A DNA stretch of 64,000 nucleotides from Chalara sp. BL73 (GCA_918026815.1 CAKJVC010000017.1:372001-436000); one strand, 5' to 3'. Positions 1 to 12,999 are shown, counted from the first letter of the stretch. Numbers and translations: made by a program. The notes: generated by a model from the letters alone, not told the origin.

Positions 1-189
1 ATCATGGTAAGAATTTGGATTTTCTATATACAACATGAGAGATGAAGTCCAGATCCACGCAATGCAGCCTGCGCCACCAAACCTTTGATATTCTTACAAC
101 TCCTTCCCAAAAAAACCTCCCACCGAGTCTTATGTATTATTCAAGAACCAGCGATCTATGACGTTCACACTTGTCTAATGTATTCAATT

Positions 190-1015
190 TTAGTTTGATT
201 TGGCAGCCTTCGACTTTCCTGCTTCCGTATGACCTGCAGCCTTTCTTTCCTCGATTTTTCGTTCCTCCGTTGCTACCATGTCTACAATCTGTTAGCAGAA
301 TATCACCAGATTGGTTGGATATCACTATACCTCTCCATAGATCCTCTCCAGCATAAGCTTCGTGGTGAATTCTTTTCTCAATCATATGTTTATGTTCCGG
401 GTCATTAGGATCCAACACCTTCACGGTCTCCCACCTTCCTCGGCCCTTATTCGCGTCACCAACCTCAAACGCCGCCGTCGCCACCAAAACAGCCAAAGTC
501 AAGCCTTGCGCGTAGACTCTTGCTTGCACCAATTTCTGCGCCTTTGTCAAATATGGATTTCGACCCACTAAACCAAGGGCGATGCCCATACTGGCCACCC
601 ACGACGCCGTGACAATAGGATATCTGTTTTCTCTTCCCCAGTTCTTAGCCTTCTGCCATGAGCTTTCATTCGCCTTTGCCGCTGCAAGCTCCCTCGATGC
701 TCTATCTTTGTAATCACGACTAGGGTCGCGCGACCATTCATATTTTCGGGAAGCACGATCGGCGGAGATGATGGCTGTAAAGGTTGTGCTCGAGGATACG
801 AGGAACGCCTTCATGGGCAGAGTAAGGTTTCGAATGATGTGAAATCGGGCATTGGCTGCGTATACCGCTGCTCCTCCCTAAATGTTCTTAGTTTGGGTTA
901 ACAATATCCGTCCACTTCAACATACCACTGCAAGGCCAATTCCCCCTCCGATAAAGCCACCCTTAAGCGTGGCATTGTAATGTTCCTCCTCTTCTTCCTT
1001 GGTGAGAATCTTCAT
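190..1015 (-). CDS. rcf2: Respiratory supercomplex factor 2-like HIG1-domain protein (3 exons)
   Basis: Exons on the minus strand are 1015-926, 877-331 and 281-190, giving 242 aa. Introns are 48 and 49 nt with GTATGT and GTATAG donors; the second has a CTAAC branch motif and must be removed to give the C-terminus EDLWRDMVATEERK. Without it the frame reads into unrelated residues to position 137. The N-terminus MKILTKEEEEEHYNATLKGG precedes a glycine-rich hydrophobic helix (about residues 19-38). The HIG1-type region (about 112-168) holds two membrane helices, near 116-135 and 148-167, followed by a conserved VLDPNDPEHKHMIEKRIHHE segment and a charged tail. Rcf2/Aim38 proteins sit in the mitochondrial inner membrane and associate with cytochrome c oxidase and III-IV supercomplexes (family knowledge). 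The assignment rests on motif recognition, not a search. Confidence 0.88.
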
Positions 1016-3734
1016 TGTCAAACTGTTGTTGCGGAATTGTGGTGCTGCGGAACAGAACGATGTAGGCCCCTTGTGCAAAGCTTATGTTCAGAGTTAGATG
1101 CCCCAAGGTTTTCTCGCTGGTGGTAACGGGTATATGGTATAGCTGGGGCTTCTTTTATTCCTCTTGGTCAAGTACAAATACGTAGTAGAGATTTTTATAC
1201 AAGAAAACTGAAAAAAGAGCCTTGCGTTGTGGTTATGGGACGACGGGAGTGGTATGATGTAGTGGATTTTATTATTTACCTTCGGAAATGTTTCGGGAAA
1301 TCGAGAACTAATAGATAGCAAATCAACGTAAGTAGCCGGCTCTAGAACTCGGGATGCTACCGCGAGATATCGTTAGATCACGCAGGCATGCTAATTTTGT
1401 TTTTATTTTTATATTTTTATTTTCAATTTCAATATCCGTTCAGATCCCGAATTCCCTGACGGAGCAGCATCACGGTGGCGGGATTTGCGGGATGTGAGAG
1501 TTAGCGGGCAGTTGGCTTTGTCTGTACGGAGAAAGGACATTTGCTGATGTGATGCTAATAGTGGGCTGTTCTTGTAATGCTACTGTACTGTATTGTACTT
1601 ATTAAGCCGCCCTTTCCTGTCAGTGCGTCATAAGCCAACAACCGAGGGAAGGCAATCGGAACAGGACAGGAATAGGACAATATAGAGATTTCCGCCTGCT
1701 GTCTCTACCACGACCCGGGGATACTTTCCATTACCCTGCTGACATTAAATATCTAGTGCACGCTCTCTCTTTCTCTCCCTGACTAATATTTAACGCAAGA
1801 CGTCTCTCCTTTTGTGTTTTACATTTCTGAGGAACCTCTCACATAGATTATAGTTGTCGTCGCGATTGAGACTCCAAATTTGGTTTATGACCTCAGGAAA
1901 ATGGCCTATAAGGAATTATGTTGTCCCTGCCATTATCATATTGAATGCCATGGGGGTTTATCGCGCGATCAATGGCGGCGGACCCGCCAAAAACATTATG
2001 TAGATAGAGACGGCACTCATTCCTTCTGGACAAACCTACCCGTATGGGAGTTGTATTTGTCTGCTGGCCACGGCCGATTCATTTCTTTCCAAAGGCTTCG
2101 CCCTTTGTGTAGGATCTCTGGATGTGCGAAGTTGCCTTTTAAGCCCTCCGATCAATGTATCTGACAGGATAACTTCAGGTGGGTAGAGGTCAATCACAAC
2201 TAACGATAGCATAAATTAATCTTGATCAACCGGTTCCTCACTCGGACCCGACAATAAACTTCAACTTGGTTGTGTTGATCCAGACACTTGGACACTCAAG
2301 GGAGCCACGGCGGAGGTTCCCTTACGCTTGTCTGGTACGACATACACACGTGGAGGAACTGCCTATGTCACACGAACGGGGAATGCCTTGCGTAACGACT
2401 CATGTTAGATTCATTCCATCAGGTAAGGTTACATATTTGGTAATGAGTTCGGCCACCAATACAAGTGTGACAATTGGCTGAGAGCACTTAGGCAGGGCAG
2501 CATATGATGAGGTATGGACTGTTATCGGCGTTGTTGTGGCTAGTGCTACGGGAGGGTAACAGTACTCAAAACCAAGCCGCTGTCATCATCATCATCATCA
2601 TAGGAGTAGGGCTGGTACAGTATGCACTCGAGTCAGTCAGGGTAATTTCTCTTCCATCTGATCCCACGGGTCGGGTATATTGGCAACATGGAAATGCGCT
2701 TCTTCCCTGTGACATTAATTCATAAGTGTAGGGTGGTAGTAGTAGTAGTTGTAGTAGTAGTGAGTAGTGACAGGCAAGGGGTGAAATAAAGGTCAGTACA
2801 GTACAGTACAGCACAGTTTACAGGTGTAGCTATGGCTCCTGCCCCATTGCCACGACTGATGGCAATAATGGAGGGCAAGCCCAACTTTCTAAAACAGCCC
2901 GAACACGTGTGGGGAGAAAGAAAGGCTTGGGTACCACCCGGTAAGTAGCAAAGTAGCAGATGCAAACGGCCTTGGTACATGCAAGAAGAAGTACAGTATC
3001 GAACTGGCGTGGGATGTGCATGACTAAGTGTTGCCGATTTAACTTGTTGAACGGGAATGGGGTCAACACAGCGTCAGTGGCAACCCAACCCCCAACCTTA
3101 TATCGAGCTTACCTACTCGCCTAGGTTCATCTACTCGAATCTCGCCCTACTTACCGCCGCCAGCTTGACCCTCTGACCGCGTTTTGTTCATCCACTTTGC
3201 GTCGAGGAAACAGGCCCGCCAGGCGTATTTTTATGAAACCATCTTCCTCCCCCCGACTGTACCAGCCCCAGACTTGACCCGGCAAACTCTATACTGGCTG
3301 CTTCCCATCGGCTGGGTCAATCAAGTTTCATGATAATAACGATGATGATGATGATGATGATGATCATCATCATCACCATCACCATATTGTTTCCCTGCTG
3401 CTGGTGGTAGGAAAGGAAGCATATCTTTTGCTTATATCCCCACGCTGATCTCCCTCATTCTGAACAGAATGCATGTGTGAGGAAAGGTAGTCGGGAATGA
3501 ATTAATACTCGGACTCAGATTCAGATTCACGTTCACGTGCCCGACCCTTTCTCCCTCCCACTCCCCGTTCCCTTCCGCGTGCACCGGCATTAACTTTTTA
3601 CATGACATTACTTTATATTTATTTGTCTCCTGTTCCCTTTTCTCAACCCTTACAAAACCAAACCCGGACACGCTACCTCGATTACGTTAGCCAAAAAACA
3701 GTCCAGAGCCCATCCAGCTAAAAGTAAAAGAACG
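1016..3734. other. Divergent intergenic region between rcf2 and the Sfp1-like gene
   Basis: I see no convincing gene. Short open frames here lack conserved motifs. The stretch contains simple repeats: (CAT)n near 2581-2601, (AGT)n near 2735-2762, CAGTA repeats near 2790-2815, and a GAT/ATC hairpin near 3340-3385. A pyrimidine-rich tract at about 3540-3600 and 3770-3830 lies upstream of and around the Sfp1-like start, as is common in fungal promoters and leaders. The two flanking genes are transcribed away from each other, so both promoters must lie here. Confidence 0.6.
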
Positions 3735-6024
3735 ATGAGTGGGCCTCCATGGCGTCTCTCTAATTGGCTCTCGTCCCCTTCCTCACTACCCCCCTGCCTC
3801 CCCTCGACCTCCCGCTTCTTGTCTTCGTTCGCCTCGCCCAATGTTGCTGCTGCTACTACTAAAGAGACTGACGACGACGGCGGCGGCATCGACTTCATAG
3901 ACGCTGACCTCGACGACCTCCTCGACATCTGTCCCTCGCATACCCCCTCAACCCTCTCGCAGCCTCAAACTCCCCGTGATACCAGCAGCCACTACAACAA
4001 TCCCTCGTGCATTACCATGCCGACAGCCTCTCCGATCAATATCACCATCTCTCGGAATTCTTCTTCGTCGCCGCAGGCCCACGATCAAACCCATCCAAAC
4101 TTCAAGTTTCTCAACCCAGCCGATACCGACTCGCGAACATCCGCTATGATGAGTGGTACTGGGACCGGGAACGGTTTCGATCACAGCATGGGAGGCGGGC
4201 GGCAAGAGTCATTCACAGGCGCGAAGCCAATATCAATGAATAACCCAAATAGAAACTTGGATAATCGCCAACGACGAGAGAGCTTAGCGGGTAGCCAGAT
4301 GGGTGGGATGAGCTGGGGTGGGATATCAGTAGGCAGCTGGATTCGGGATGAGTAAGTATAATCAAGATTACGAATATGATGAGGCAATGCTCAACATTCT
4401 TGGGACATGTTCACTTTGTCAAGGACTGATTGCTGATTCTTTCAGCATAATAATGCAAGGCACATCGATTCCATATCAATCGCCATCGTATCATTCCTCC
4501 TCGTACATGCCGAAACTAGAAGCCCAGTTCATGAAGGACTTCGCATGTTGTGGCAAGACCCTTCCGAGCCTGCACGATCTTCTTGCACATTATGAAGAAC
4601 ACCATGCACAGCAAACACCACAATCGCAGCCTTATCGACCTTCCCCGGCACAAAGAGCAAGGGAAAACTCGACGCCTAATAACAAAGCAGCCATCGCTGC
4701 CCTGGCATCGTCGCAGGTGCAACAGCAGAATCAGCAGCAACAAGATCAGTCTGTGAGCAGACCTCAGTTGAAGATACCACAGGGCGGAGCTGTGGGAGGT
4801 ATTGGTTTGTTGCGGCAACAGCAACAGTCACAACCGTCAACTCCCGTGCAAAAGACCGCACAACCGGCTACAGATGAGATGGATGGGGTAGAGGATATGG
4901 AAATGGACGATGCTATAGGGCCTATGGACCAACCATCAGAAACACCTACTCAGCAACGCCAACAACCGGTGCAAGCTGCACAACAATCACTCTTCGGTCA
5001 ACAACCACGTCCACAGTTGAACCTGAACGCGACTGGAATGCAGTATCCCGGCTTACGAACCTCACAGCCACCAACTCCAGCGACTTCTGGTTTTGGCTTC
5101 CAACACAATCCCACGGTTTCATCCGTGAATACGCCGACGCTTAGTACGCAGCAACAGCAAACTTCATTCTCGCCTCACGCATCAAATCCTGGCACTCCAG
5201 CAGGAGAAATGGATGATGATTTCACAAGCTTTCCGATGCAGCCATTGATGGGAGGCGCAATGAATTCGGCATTTCAATATGGGTTCGGGGGTAATGACCT
5301 AGGCTTGGATCTGTGTATAGATAATCCTGCGAAGCAGCTATTCAGCCCTAATGGCGGTGGTGGCGCTTATGATCAAAGACGAATGGCGCAACAATTTGCC
5401 AGCTTTGGCCTAAGCAATGGTCAGTTTGGAAACAATACCGATCTATTAAGAGCCTACCAACAACAACAAACGATGGGATTGAACAATGGAATGGGCGACA
5501 ACGCCAACATGGCCAATATGGCTAGTCTGGCTGCCCTAGGGTTGATGGAGGAGCACAAGCCTTTCAAATGTCCCGTTATCGGATGCGAAAAAGCCTACAA
5601 AAACCAAAATGGTCTGAAGTATGTACAACTCTCTACCTGTCTTGACCCATGCTAAGTGCAATAGATATCACAAGACACATGGCCACTTGACCCAGCAGTT
5701 ACACGAGAATGACGATGGGACTTTCTCGATCGTGAATCCTGAGACATCTACGCCTTATCTGGGAGAGGCGGGCATGGCCAAGGAGAAACCTTACCGGTGT
5801 GAGGTGTGTGGCAAGCGATATAAGAATCTTAATGGATTGAAATATGTATGCAATCATGGTCCATGATGTTCGGAGTTTTACTAACAAGTTACCAGCATCG
5901 ACAGCACTCGCCTCCTTGTAATCCAGACCTGAAGCTTGAGAACAAGATGATGGCTGCTGGTTACAGCGGGTTAGGTGTCAATATCCCTGGCTTGCCCAAT
6001 ATTGGCGAAGAGCATATGATGTGA
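3735..6024 (+). CDS. sfp1: Sfp1-family C2H2 zinc-finger transcription factor (4 exons)
   Basis: Exons 3735-4351, 4446-5618, 5665-5845 and 5896-6024 give 699 aa; introns are 94, 46 and 50 nt with GTAAGT, GTATGT and GTATGC donors and AG acceptors. Splicing rebuilds the diagnostic SWIRDDIIMQGTS block across intron 1. An atypical CC...H finger, [22 protein letters not shown], lies at about residues 238-259. Two C-terminal fingers are each split by an intron before or within the histidine half: CPVIGC...YHKTH (581-602) and CEVC...YHRQH (642-661), the latter followed by [13 protein letters not shown]. The middle is Gln/Pro-rich and probably disordered. Sfp1 in yeast controls ribosomal-protein and ribosome-biogenesis genes in response to nutrients; the same role here is inferred. 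The start is the first in-frame ATG of a plausible exon; a different first exon cannot be excluded. Confidence 0.85.
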
Positions 6025-9000
6025 TCCGCGTCCACTTGCAGCAGTCACGGTTCTTTTGATGTGTCCTGGCATATCGGACACTGCGAGCTGGGTCTTAACG
6101 AGCAGGCGACGGAATTCACTGTTATATAGCAGTTTTCACGATACATACTTACTTTAGCGGTGCATACGTTTACTTTTGAAAAGTTGCATGGGCCGGAGTT
6201 ATCTCATTATTATCACGAATGGCGACTATACCCCGGATAGATTGATTGGGCCTCGAGGATCTGGGCAGGACAGCATAGAGTTTTCTTGACTGGTTTGAGT
6301 ATATACGACACACTCGACCTATGTGCAGTAGATGCACTTCCTTTCATGGTCATATTTTCCTCTCGGTATGGAGCCTGGTCTCTTCCGTGGTTATGTTCGA
6401 TGACAAAAAAAGTTGGCTTGGGCATTGCTTAATCTAGTTGTTTTTAGACTTGTGCGTTACGGTGCAATTCGGAGTCAATGTTCATAGACGACCCCACCTG
6501 GTCTTTGCCGGCTTGTAAATATGGTTTTATAGGAGCTGGTTCAGCGATCACATCGCTTTTTGGTAGCATCTCCTTTCTTGGGTCAATAGAGCATAAATCG
6601 CGAAAACGTCAAGCCCGAGGACTTGCAATCACTGCAGGTAGCAGCAATAGATGGTGGATTTTGTTCTGATTATGTACTTGCAAGATATCGCATATATAAG
6701 AAATACCCCAATGTATCTACAATGGATATACTCGTTCTGTGATGCTTCATAAGGTGGTGGAACTTTTAAGTTCCAGTACTGCAGGGCTGATGTCAATTTG
6801 GGTTGATGGGTTTATGGTCAGAGCAAGCAGTTTGCCAAATCCGGATTGCTTCGGGCCTGTCCAAACTTGGCCCGAAAGCAAAATTATAATGACATGCTAG
6901 ACTAAGCAGTCTCAAAATGCCACGCATGGGCCTAACATTTCTCGAACAACAAGTCACTACCTACATCTTTCTAAGTAGTCTTTAGCCCGAGTTTCCCATC
7001 TAGTCAGAAATGTTTTCAGTAGTTAAGAATCGACTTTGGCAAACATATGTATTAGTCACACGTCTCGCCCCACCAAAACTCTCCGCTATTGTCAAACCGA
7101 TGGGACTAGTTAAACTCTAGAATATGTCAATATAAGTAAAAAATTAATTTTTGGATTTTGTATGTTTTAAGCAGTTAGTCGTATTCAAGTCTCAATCTAT
7201 CTATAGTATCATATAATAAATAATAGATGGCCAAGGAAACACTAGCCTGAAATAGGTGGTCATACTTGGCAGTTCCAGAGGGACCCTGTTATCTACAACA
7301 TGAGTTCATCGTACAATCAACCGACAGCCAGACTCCTATCCCAACTTGCCTATTCTACCAGATTCCAATTTACTTTGCTAGTAAGTTAGCCGATGTGTTT
7401 CTTCAAACAACGGTGACGGGTAAGCCTGATAACAAAGTGCACAAAGAAGAATTTGGTCCAGGCGGTATGGCTTTCCCATGGCAGATAACGGCAGCTGTCT
7501 GGCTTTAAAGCTATTTCGTTAGCTCAGGTTTCGTGGTCCGTCTTAGCTATATTGTTAGCATCAGCACGATACTATTACGGTTGATCTTCGGACATTTGGA
7601 CAAGGGAGTAAGGTCTTCCAACTGGTTCTGGATAGAGCTAGTGCTTAGAGAGTAGGTATTATATAGGACAACGATGCAACGCCTTGAATACTATTGTGCT
7701 GGCGGCACATTGTACAAGGATGTGCATATAAATTTTCTGTCCCTTTGTTCGAATGTCCTGAGTTTGTCCTCACTCAGTTCTAAGCATAGGTCTACGCTGC
7801 AGAAGACATTGAATAAGCATTCAGTGACAACTCTTTTAGCCATGTTAGTAAAGCGAACCTCTAATCAAAAGTGATTTAAGGTTTTTTTCTTCAGCAACTA
7901 GACAAATGAAGTTCAGCTATTGTTCCCACTATTACCAGCATTCCAGGGGGCAGATTATGTGAAATCTTAGCCTATTTGGCTGATTTTCACGGATAGCTCA
8001 TATTAAGAGGTAACGAAGGAAGTAAAAGGGGACTTATCAATCCTTGTAATCTAAAATTGTGCAAGCAAAATTTTGAAAGGTGCTGTTGCTGAGCCCTAGC
8101 TGCTCCTTGCCCAACCTGCGGGGTACTTGCTAACTCGTTGCCAGACTTTAATGCACATCTATACGAGTACTATTGAGAGTATGTCAGAGAAATATGCATC
8201 CTAGTCAAGACTGGTTTAGTATCCGATAGCTCGGACCAAATATAGTCATCATGTTGGCTCACCAGAATAAATGTTTGTTTCTCAGATGAAACTTTTTACG
8301 GAATTCAGCCTCTCTGCGATCAACCGCGGGTAATGTGTGATTAAAATGAAGAGAAGTCCGGACCGTGTCAATAGACCATCTCTTGTATAAATTACATGTT
8401 GTCCCCGAGAAAATTAACTACCACAATCGCCGCATTTTAGGAATACCTCAAAATATCTCTTGCACCTATTAAAATGGCGCCAAAACACCGCCCTTGCCCT
8501 TCTTTCATAGCGGCGTTCATCTCATTGACTACCCATATGGCACTTCCTAGCACCGAACCCGTATACTGTGAAGCAATTCCTAGTCCTGGACTTCCATCCT
8601 TGACCGAGCTTGGTCTCACCTCTACCCAACTACACGAGATGGCCTCAATACAAGTAACCTTTCCACGGCCTGAACTAACTGACAACAAGTTAGCACTCCT
8701 TCCAGCTGCGTTTTCTTCTCATGGGTCCTCTGCACTAATGGTGACCGCTGTGACCCAGATGAGGCATATACTAAGGTAGTTTTAGAGTAGCAATGTAACA
8801 AGGGGAGCGGTTTGAATTATTGATCACTGCGATAGACCAGATCAGTCGGTTTCTGGTCAGTCGCCCTGCTACTCTGCGTGGCTTTTGTATTAACAGTCGA
8901 CTACCTTTACGACAGGCCTTGCTGCCGCTTTTGGGAATGGAGACCTCATTGTCGGCTATGCGAATGGCACGTGTCAAATGTGGTTAAGGAGAAATATGTA

Positions 9001-9820
9001 ACTGTCAGGTAGCAAGAAGCTACCGGATCAATTGGATGGGCTCGCACTTGGCCAGCAAGCACCACACTTGAGAGCTAGTAATCACCAGCTAAGAGCTTTA
9101 CATTGGTATTTTAGCCGTATGATAAGGGGCCTCGACCACCTACTTATGCTAATACATTTGCTTATAGTAGTGTCGACACAGCTAAAAGAAGGCACATCTC
9201 GGTTGGCATTGCAAAGGCTGTATCCGGAGAAAGGATGGTATGAATGACAACGAAAGTATAGAGAAATGCTATACACACCGGCCATCCTTGCTTCAATAAT
9301 ATGAGCATAATTCTTTACTTTCTTCTTCGCACCCCTGCGCTCAGGCGATACAATGAAAAATAAGCAAGAGAAAGAGGGAGCAACTCTGAAGGCAGTGTAA
9401 TTCCAGAGCTACTATCCAGTCACACCTAAGTGGTAGTCTGGCAAGGTTCCAAAAATTAAATGGTTGATGTGAGTAAAGGACATCAACATCTAGATGCAAA
9501 GCATCCTTCGAGCCACAGGAGCTCAAGATAGCCTGTACACATTTAGCAAAGACATTAGGCGAAGCCTTTCGGCACGTCTCCCAACTCGAAACAGAATACC
9601 CTGACGATGATAATCATACAATATAAGTACACCGATTTGACAGTTTTTTGGTGATTGTTTTTGCTACCCGAAGTGCGGAGTATCCAGTAACCAAACCTTC
9701 TCACCAAAGCAAGGGCCTTATTTTTTTTTTGGGTTGCCTAAAGACATATGGCATGTAAAAAAAGAAAATACACAGAAAATACTCAACATATTGCTTCTCC
9801 CATTGAGCTGCCAGTCCCTC
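6025..9820. other. Long gene-poor stretch
   Basis: After the Sfp1-like stop I see the presumed 3' UTR and about 3.8 kb without a convincing gene. Open frames up to about 100 codons occur, for example 8474-8779 plus, but they show no recognisable domain, no consistent splice structure and overlap frames on the other strand. Composition is ordinary for the left part of the window and no inverted or long direct repeats are obvious. It may contain decayed gene remnants that I cannot identify by eye. Confidence 0.5.
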
Positions 9821-10969
9821 TTAAATCATATGTTGGCTTTGCATTGAAAACTTCCCTACCTTCGTAGGTGGATTGAAGAGTCCATCAGTACGAATTAAGA
9901 GTTTCTTCCCAGTCTCAGGATCCTCCTTCCATCTCCGCGTTACCCGCATATCCGGCTTCGGGACCTTTGCATCGCCTCGAGGTAGATAAGCAAGTGGACG
10001 GCCGCACTTGCTGGACAAGTATCGTTCGTAAAATCGGACCTCGCTAACCGTCTCGTGGTCGTGGTCGAAGCGAACTCGTTTCGAGTATCTAGAAGCACCT
10101 TTCTTGAGACAGGACATTGGGGTGGTCGAAGAGCGGTTCGCCGCCACGAGGGCGAGGGTTTGCCGTAGTTTTTCGGAGAGGAAGAAGGGTTCGTACACCT
10201 CTTGTACCTCAACGGATGCTTTTCCTGCTAATGGGTGAACGCCATCTTGCCTTTGTTTAGCCTTCCCAAACTCGAAGCGTTTTTCAGTCGTTGAGCGAGC
10301 TCGAACAGACTGATAACGACTCCGGCGATTAAGGGGCTTCCCAAAGGCTATTGAGGAATGGGAGGTGGAGGGGAACTCACCTGGCCGGCCAACAGATAAC
10401 CCAGACATATCATCTATCAGATCCATGACGGAGCCCGAAATATCCATGCCAGCAACGATGTTAACCAAATCATCAACATCCACCGGAGCAGATTGCTGGA
10501 GAACTGGGCGGTGCTGACCATCATTGCTGACGGATGGCTGGGCGGATCCGAACTCGATTCTATACGCAGAGGGAAGGGAACCTGTCAAGACAGTAGCAGT
10601 TGGTGGAGTAATAAAGGAAGCAATAGAGATGAAAGATGAAAGGGGGCGAATGGGTACCGCGGGAGGAGTGCAGGGTGGACGGGCAGGTGAGAAAGCACCA
10701 GTGCTGGATGACGCTAGGGGAGCTGACGAAACCTGCGCTGCAGGCTTAATCAACTTGACCCTCCTAGCATCGCGGGCGTGAGGTGGAGGAAAAGGTAGGC
10801 ATTGGTCGAGAAGGAGAAGGAGGAGGAGGAGGAGGATGAAATAACATGCCAGAATGAACCAGGGTGAGCTCGAGATGGCATCAAAGACGGAGAAGAGGGG
10901 TGCAGGATGGAAGTGGCGAGTTCCCATTGTAGAAAGCATGGCAGAAAAGCTCAGAGTGAGAGGCATCAT
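9821..10969 (-). CDS. Hypothetical protein with N-terminal membrane anchor and KRVRF motif
   Basis: An uninterrupted frame on the minus strand of 382 aa if the first ATG (10969) is used; the next in-frame ATGs are at 10966, 10939 and 10927. The open frame continues upstream to 11050 but with no ATG. A hydrophobic segment, FILACYFILLLLLLLLL (about residues 38-54), follows PLFSVFDAISSSPW and could be a signal anchor; its leucines come from a GAG/CTC microsatellite at 10806-10836. A long Ser/Pro-rich low-complexity region follows. The C-terminal third is better conserved-looking, with CLKKGASRYSKRVRFDHDHE and EVRFYERYL. KRVRF (about 297-301) fits the RVxF consensus for docking to protein phosphatase 1, which is inference only. 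I do not recognise the family. The last codons could belong to a different terminal exon because a GTAGGG donor lies inside PPTKVGK. Confidence 0.55.
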   Translation of the reverse strand: MMPLTLSFSAMLSTMGTRHFHPAPLFSVFDAISSSPWFILACYFILLLLLLLLLDQCLPFPPPHARDARRVKLIKPAAQVSSAPLASSSTGAFSPARPPCTPPAVPIRPLSSFISIASFITPPTATVLTGSLPSAYRIEFGSAQPSVSNDGQHRPVLQQSAPVDVDDLVNIVAGMDISGSVMDLIDDMSGLSVGRPGEFPSTSHSSIAFGKPLNRRSRYQSVRARSTTEKRFEFGKAKQRQDGVHPLAGKASVEVQEVYEPFFLSEKLRQTLALVAANRSSTTPMSCLKKGASRYSKRVRFDHDHETVSEVRFYERYLSSKCGRPLAYLPRGDAKVPKPDMRVTRRWKEDPETGKKLLIRTDGLFNPPTKVGKFSMQSQHMI

Positions 10970-12999
10970 GGAATCTGTGAATTTGAAGGCAAATGTGAAG
11001 CTGTAGACGTTTGTCTGGAGGAGGCGGAGGAGGGAAACCCGAAGGCACAAACGTCAACAAAGCAAAAACGATAAGATGCCTGTCGCCCCGGTGATTGTGC
11101 CAAAGGGTGGTTCCTGCCACTTTTGATCTTTTGCCATAGGCAACATCCCTGAAAGTGTGCACACCTTCCTTTAGTCATTATATATATGTGTGTGTACATC
11201 TTCACATTACCCGGCCCAGTCTTGTGCGCCTCGCCCGGCGGTTCAATGAAGGATAGCAGGGTAAGTGAAATATCTCCTGCCATCCTATGATTGTTAAATT
11301 ATTTCGCAAGTAACATATCGCAGGATACCAGAGGCTTCTCAAGGCTTCTACAGTATAGGTAGATCTAAATACGGCCAAAGTGGAGCTATCGGCAACTTCT
11401 TCTTTGTTACTGTCAAACAAGGAAGTTCAGAACAGCAAAATGAGTGAGGCAGAAATTTCCCAGTTGTGTGTTCACTGTGACTCAGCATGGTCCACTGCAC
11501 TCTGTAGCCTGTTTGGTAGAGTCGATACGATAACTAGGTAAGCATCGTAAGTGCTAGAGGAAATACAGGCTGTGCGGTCATGGGAGTGGGCTTCTGTGAA
11601 GCGCTTTGAGTAATGATTACGGCTTCCATACTTTGCCTAAACCATTGATAAATAGTTGGGTGCCATCGTAAGTTAATGCATAGCATTATCCTAGGTCTTA
11701 GCTGAATGCCTGTTCCTCTGCGGATGAGAGCATTAATTGTACGGCTCGGAGATACCACCACCAACCCGACAGTTTTATAACTGCAGCGAGGAGAGAGACA
11801 TTACTTGGTTCATGTTCAACTACCCACTATAGCTAGATGTGTATTGACTCAAACATTGTAAAGCCTCTTTAACAGGTAGTTATCTAGACATTTCCTAGGT
11901 GTATATAGCCTTTTAATACTTTTTGTTATCCGTGCGCTTTATGTAACTTTCCATAGTAAGCACGTTTAGTGCAGAAATTTTTATACTACAACAAAACTTG
12001 ATGAGCCATATTCGGAGAATGATAAATCAGGACTATATCAACGAAAAATTGGACAAACTAACTTCTGCCATAAAGTTTTTTGCTATCAGCAGGACAGAGT
12101 AATGGAGAAGACTATGCATCGCATTGCGAGGAACGGGATGCTAGCCTTGACAACAAAGTGACGGCAAAGTTTAAAGTATTGACTTTTGGTTTAATTAAAT
12201 ATTCTTTATATTTTGTCTTTTGGTCATCCACGCAAGATTCGTCCTTCACAGGCTGCAAGTGATTTCTTTCCAAGACGCCAGGCCACTGAGCCATCTATTA
12301 GATGTATATAATAAGACTAGTCTTGCATAGGTCCTTGGTGAAGAGTCTCTTAAGCATCCTTTAGCCTCTACTCTAATATTAGTTTTTGCGGCCTATAAAT
12401 ACTTTATGATGCAAATTAACCACCGGATTGACGGCGAGCATCTTGCCGATCTCAATACTGCGTGCCTCCTTCCCATTCCTGACCTTCATGGTAAGATATG
12501 GAAAGTCCATCTTTGGTTGCGACGAGGAAGGACTCATATCTCCATCCGATAGCAAATGTTTTGGGCTTACAAAAGAGGGCGCTTCCCCAATTATCACGCT
12601 CACCGTAGAGGCTTTGATAATTCCCGTACAAAAGATTCGCGCTATACTCACTGGAAAATATAAGCTCTCAAAATTACTCAGCATTATATTGAGGGGTGAG
12701 GGGCCACGGGCCTAGGAGGCTTGGGGCCAGTCATCTTCTGTACAAACCATGCGTCCTACCTCATCTTTGTTCACTCTTCGTGGCGTGTTGAATATCATGC
12801 AAGCCACGTGTAGTATCACATGATATACCTACCAAATAGGTTTGGTCTCATTCCTAGGAGCATGTATATAACACATGTTCTTGGATGAATCAAGCTTTCC
12901 CACTCAATACGGAGTTAGTAGTCCAACTCCTTCAGCGTTGGGTAATTCATTCATTTTCCACAAAAGAACTAAAACCATAAACTACTGGCATATGGCTAA
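10970..12999. other. Gene-poor stretch with a possible P450 scrap
   Basis: About 2 kb without an intact gene. Short overlapping frames at 11000-11400 are out of frame with each other and have no recognisable domains. A segment at about 12,400-12,530 on the minus strand is listed separately as a possible cytochrome P450 remnant. No tRNA or long repeat was recognised. Confidence 0.45.
12400..12560 (-). pseudogene. Possible cytochrome P450 fragment (I-helix region)
   Basis: The minus-strand translation contains KMDFPYLTMKVRNGKEARS followed by IEIGKMLAV. This resembles the segment just before the oxygen-binding I helix of fungal P450s (pattern DF..y.lR.n.ke..s..EI...). The same kind of segment recurs in the clearer P450 relic at 13.2 kb (EKPDFLSFVVRIGKDE...EIGK). 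No heme-binding cysteine loop or other P450 landmark is visible nearby, so this is an isolated remnant at best. Confidence 0.3.

Noticed and set aside
1330..1400. tRNA-like GGTAGCATCCCGAGTTCTAG stretch on the minus strand
   Set aside because: I could not fold a proper acceptor, D or anticodon arm from it.
8474..8779. 101-codon frame with a good ATG context
   Set aside because: No recognisable motif, an equally long frame on the other strand, and no splice continuation I could support.
10524..10781. Plus-strand frame inside the 9.8-11.0 kb gene
   Set aside because: Antisense shadow of a longer minus-strand gene with better protein character.
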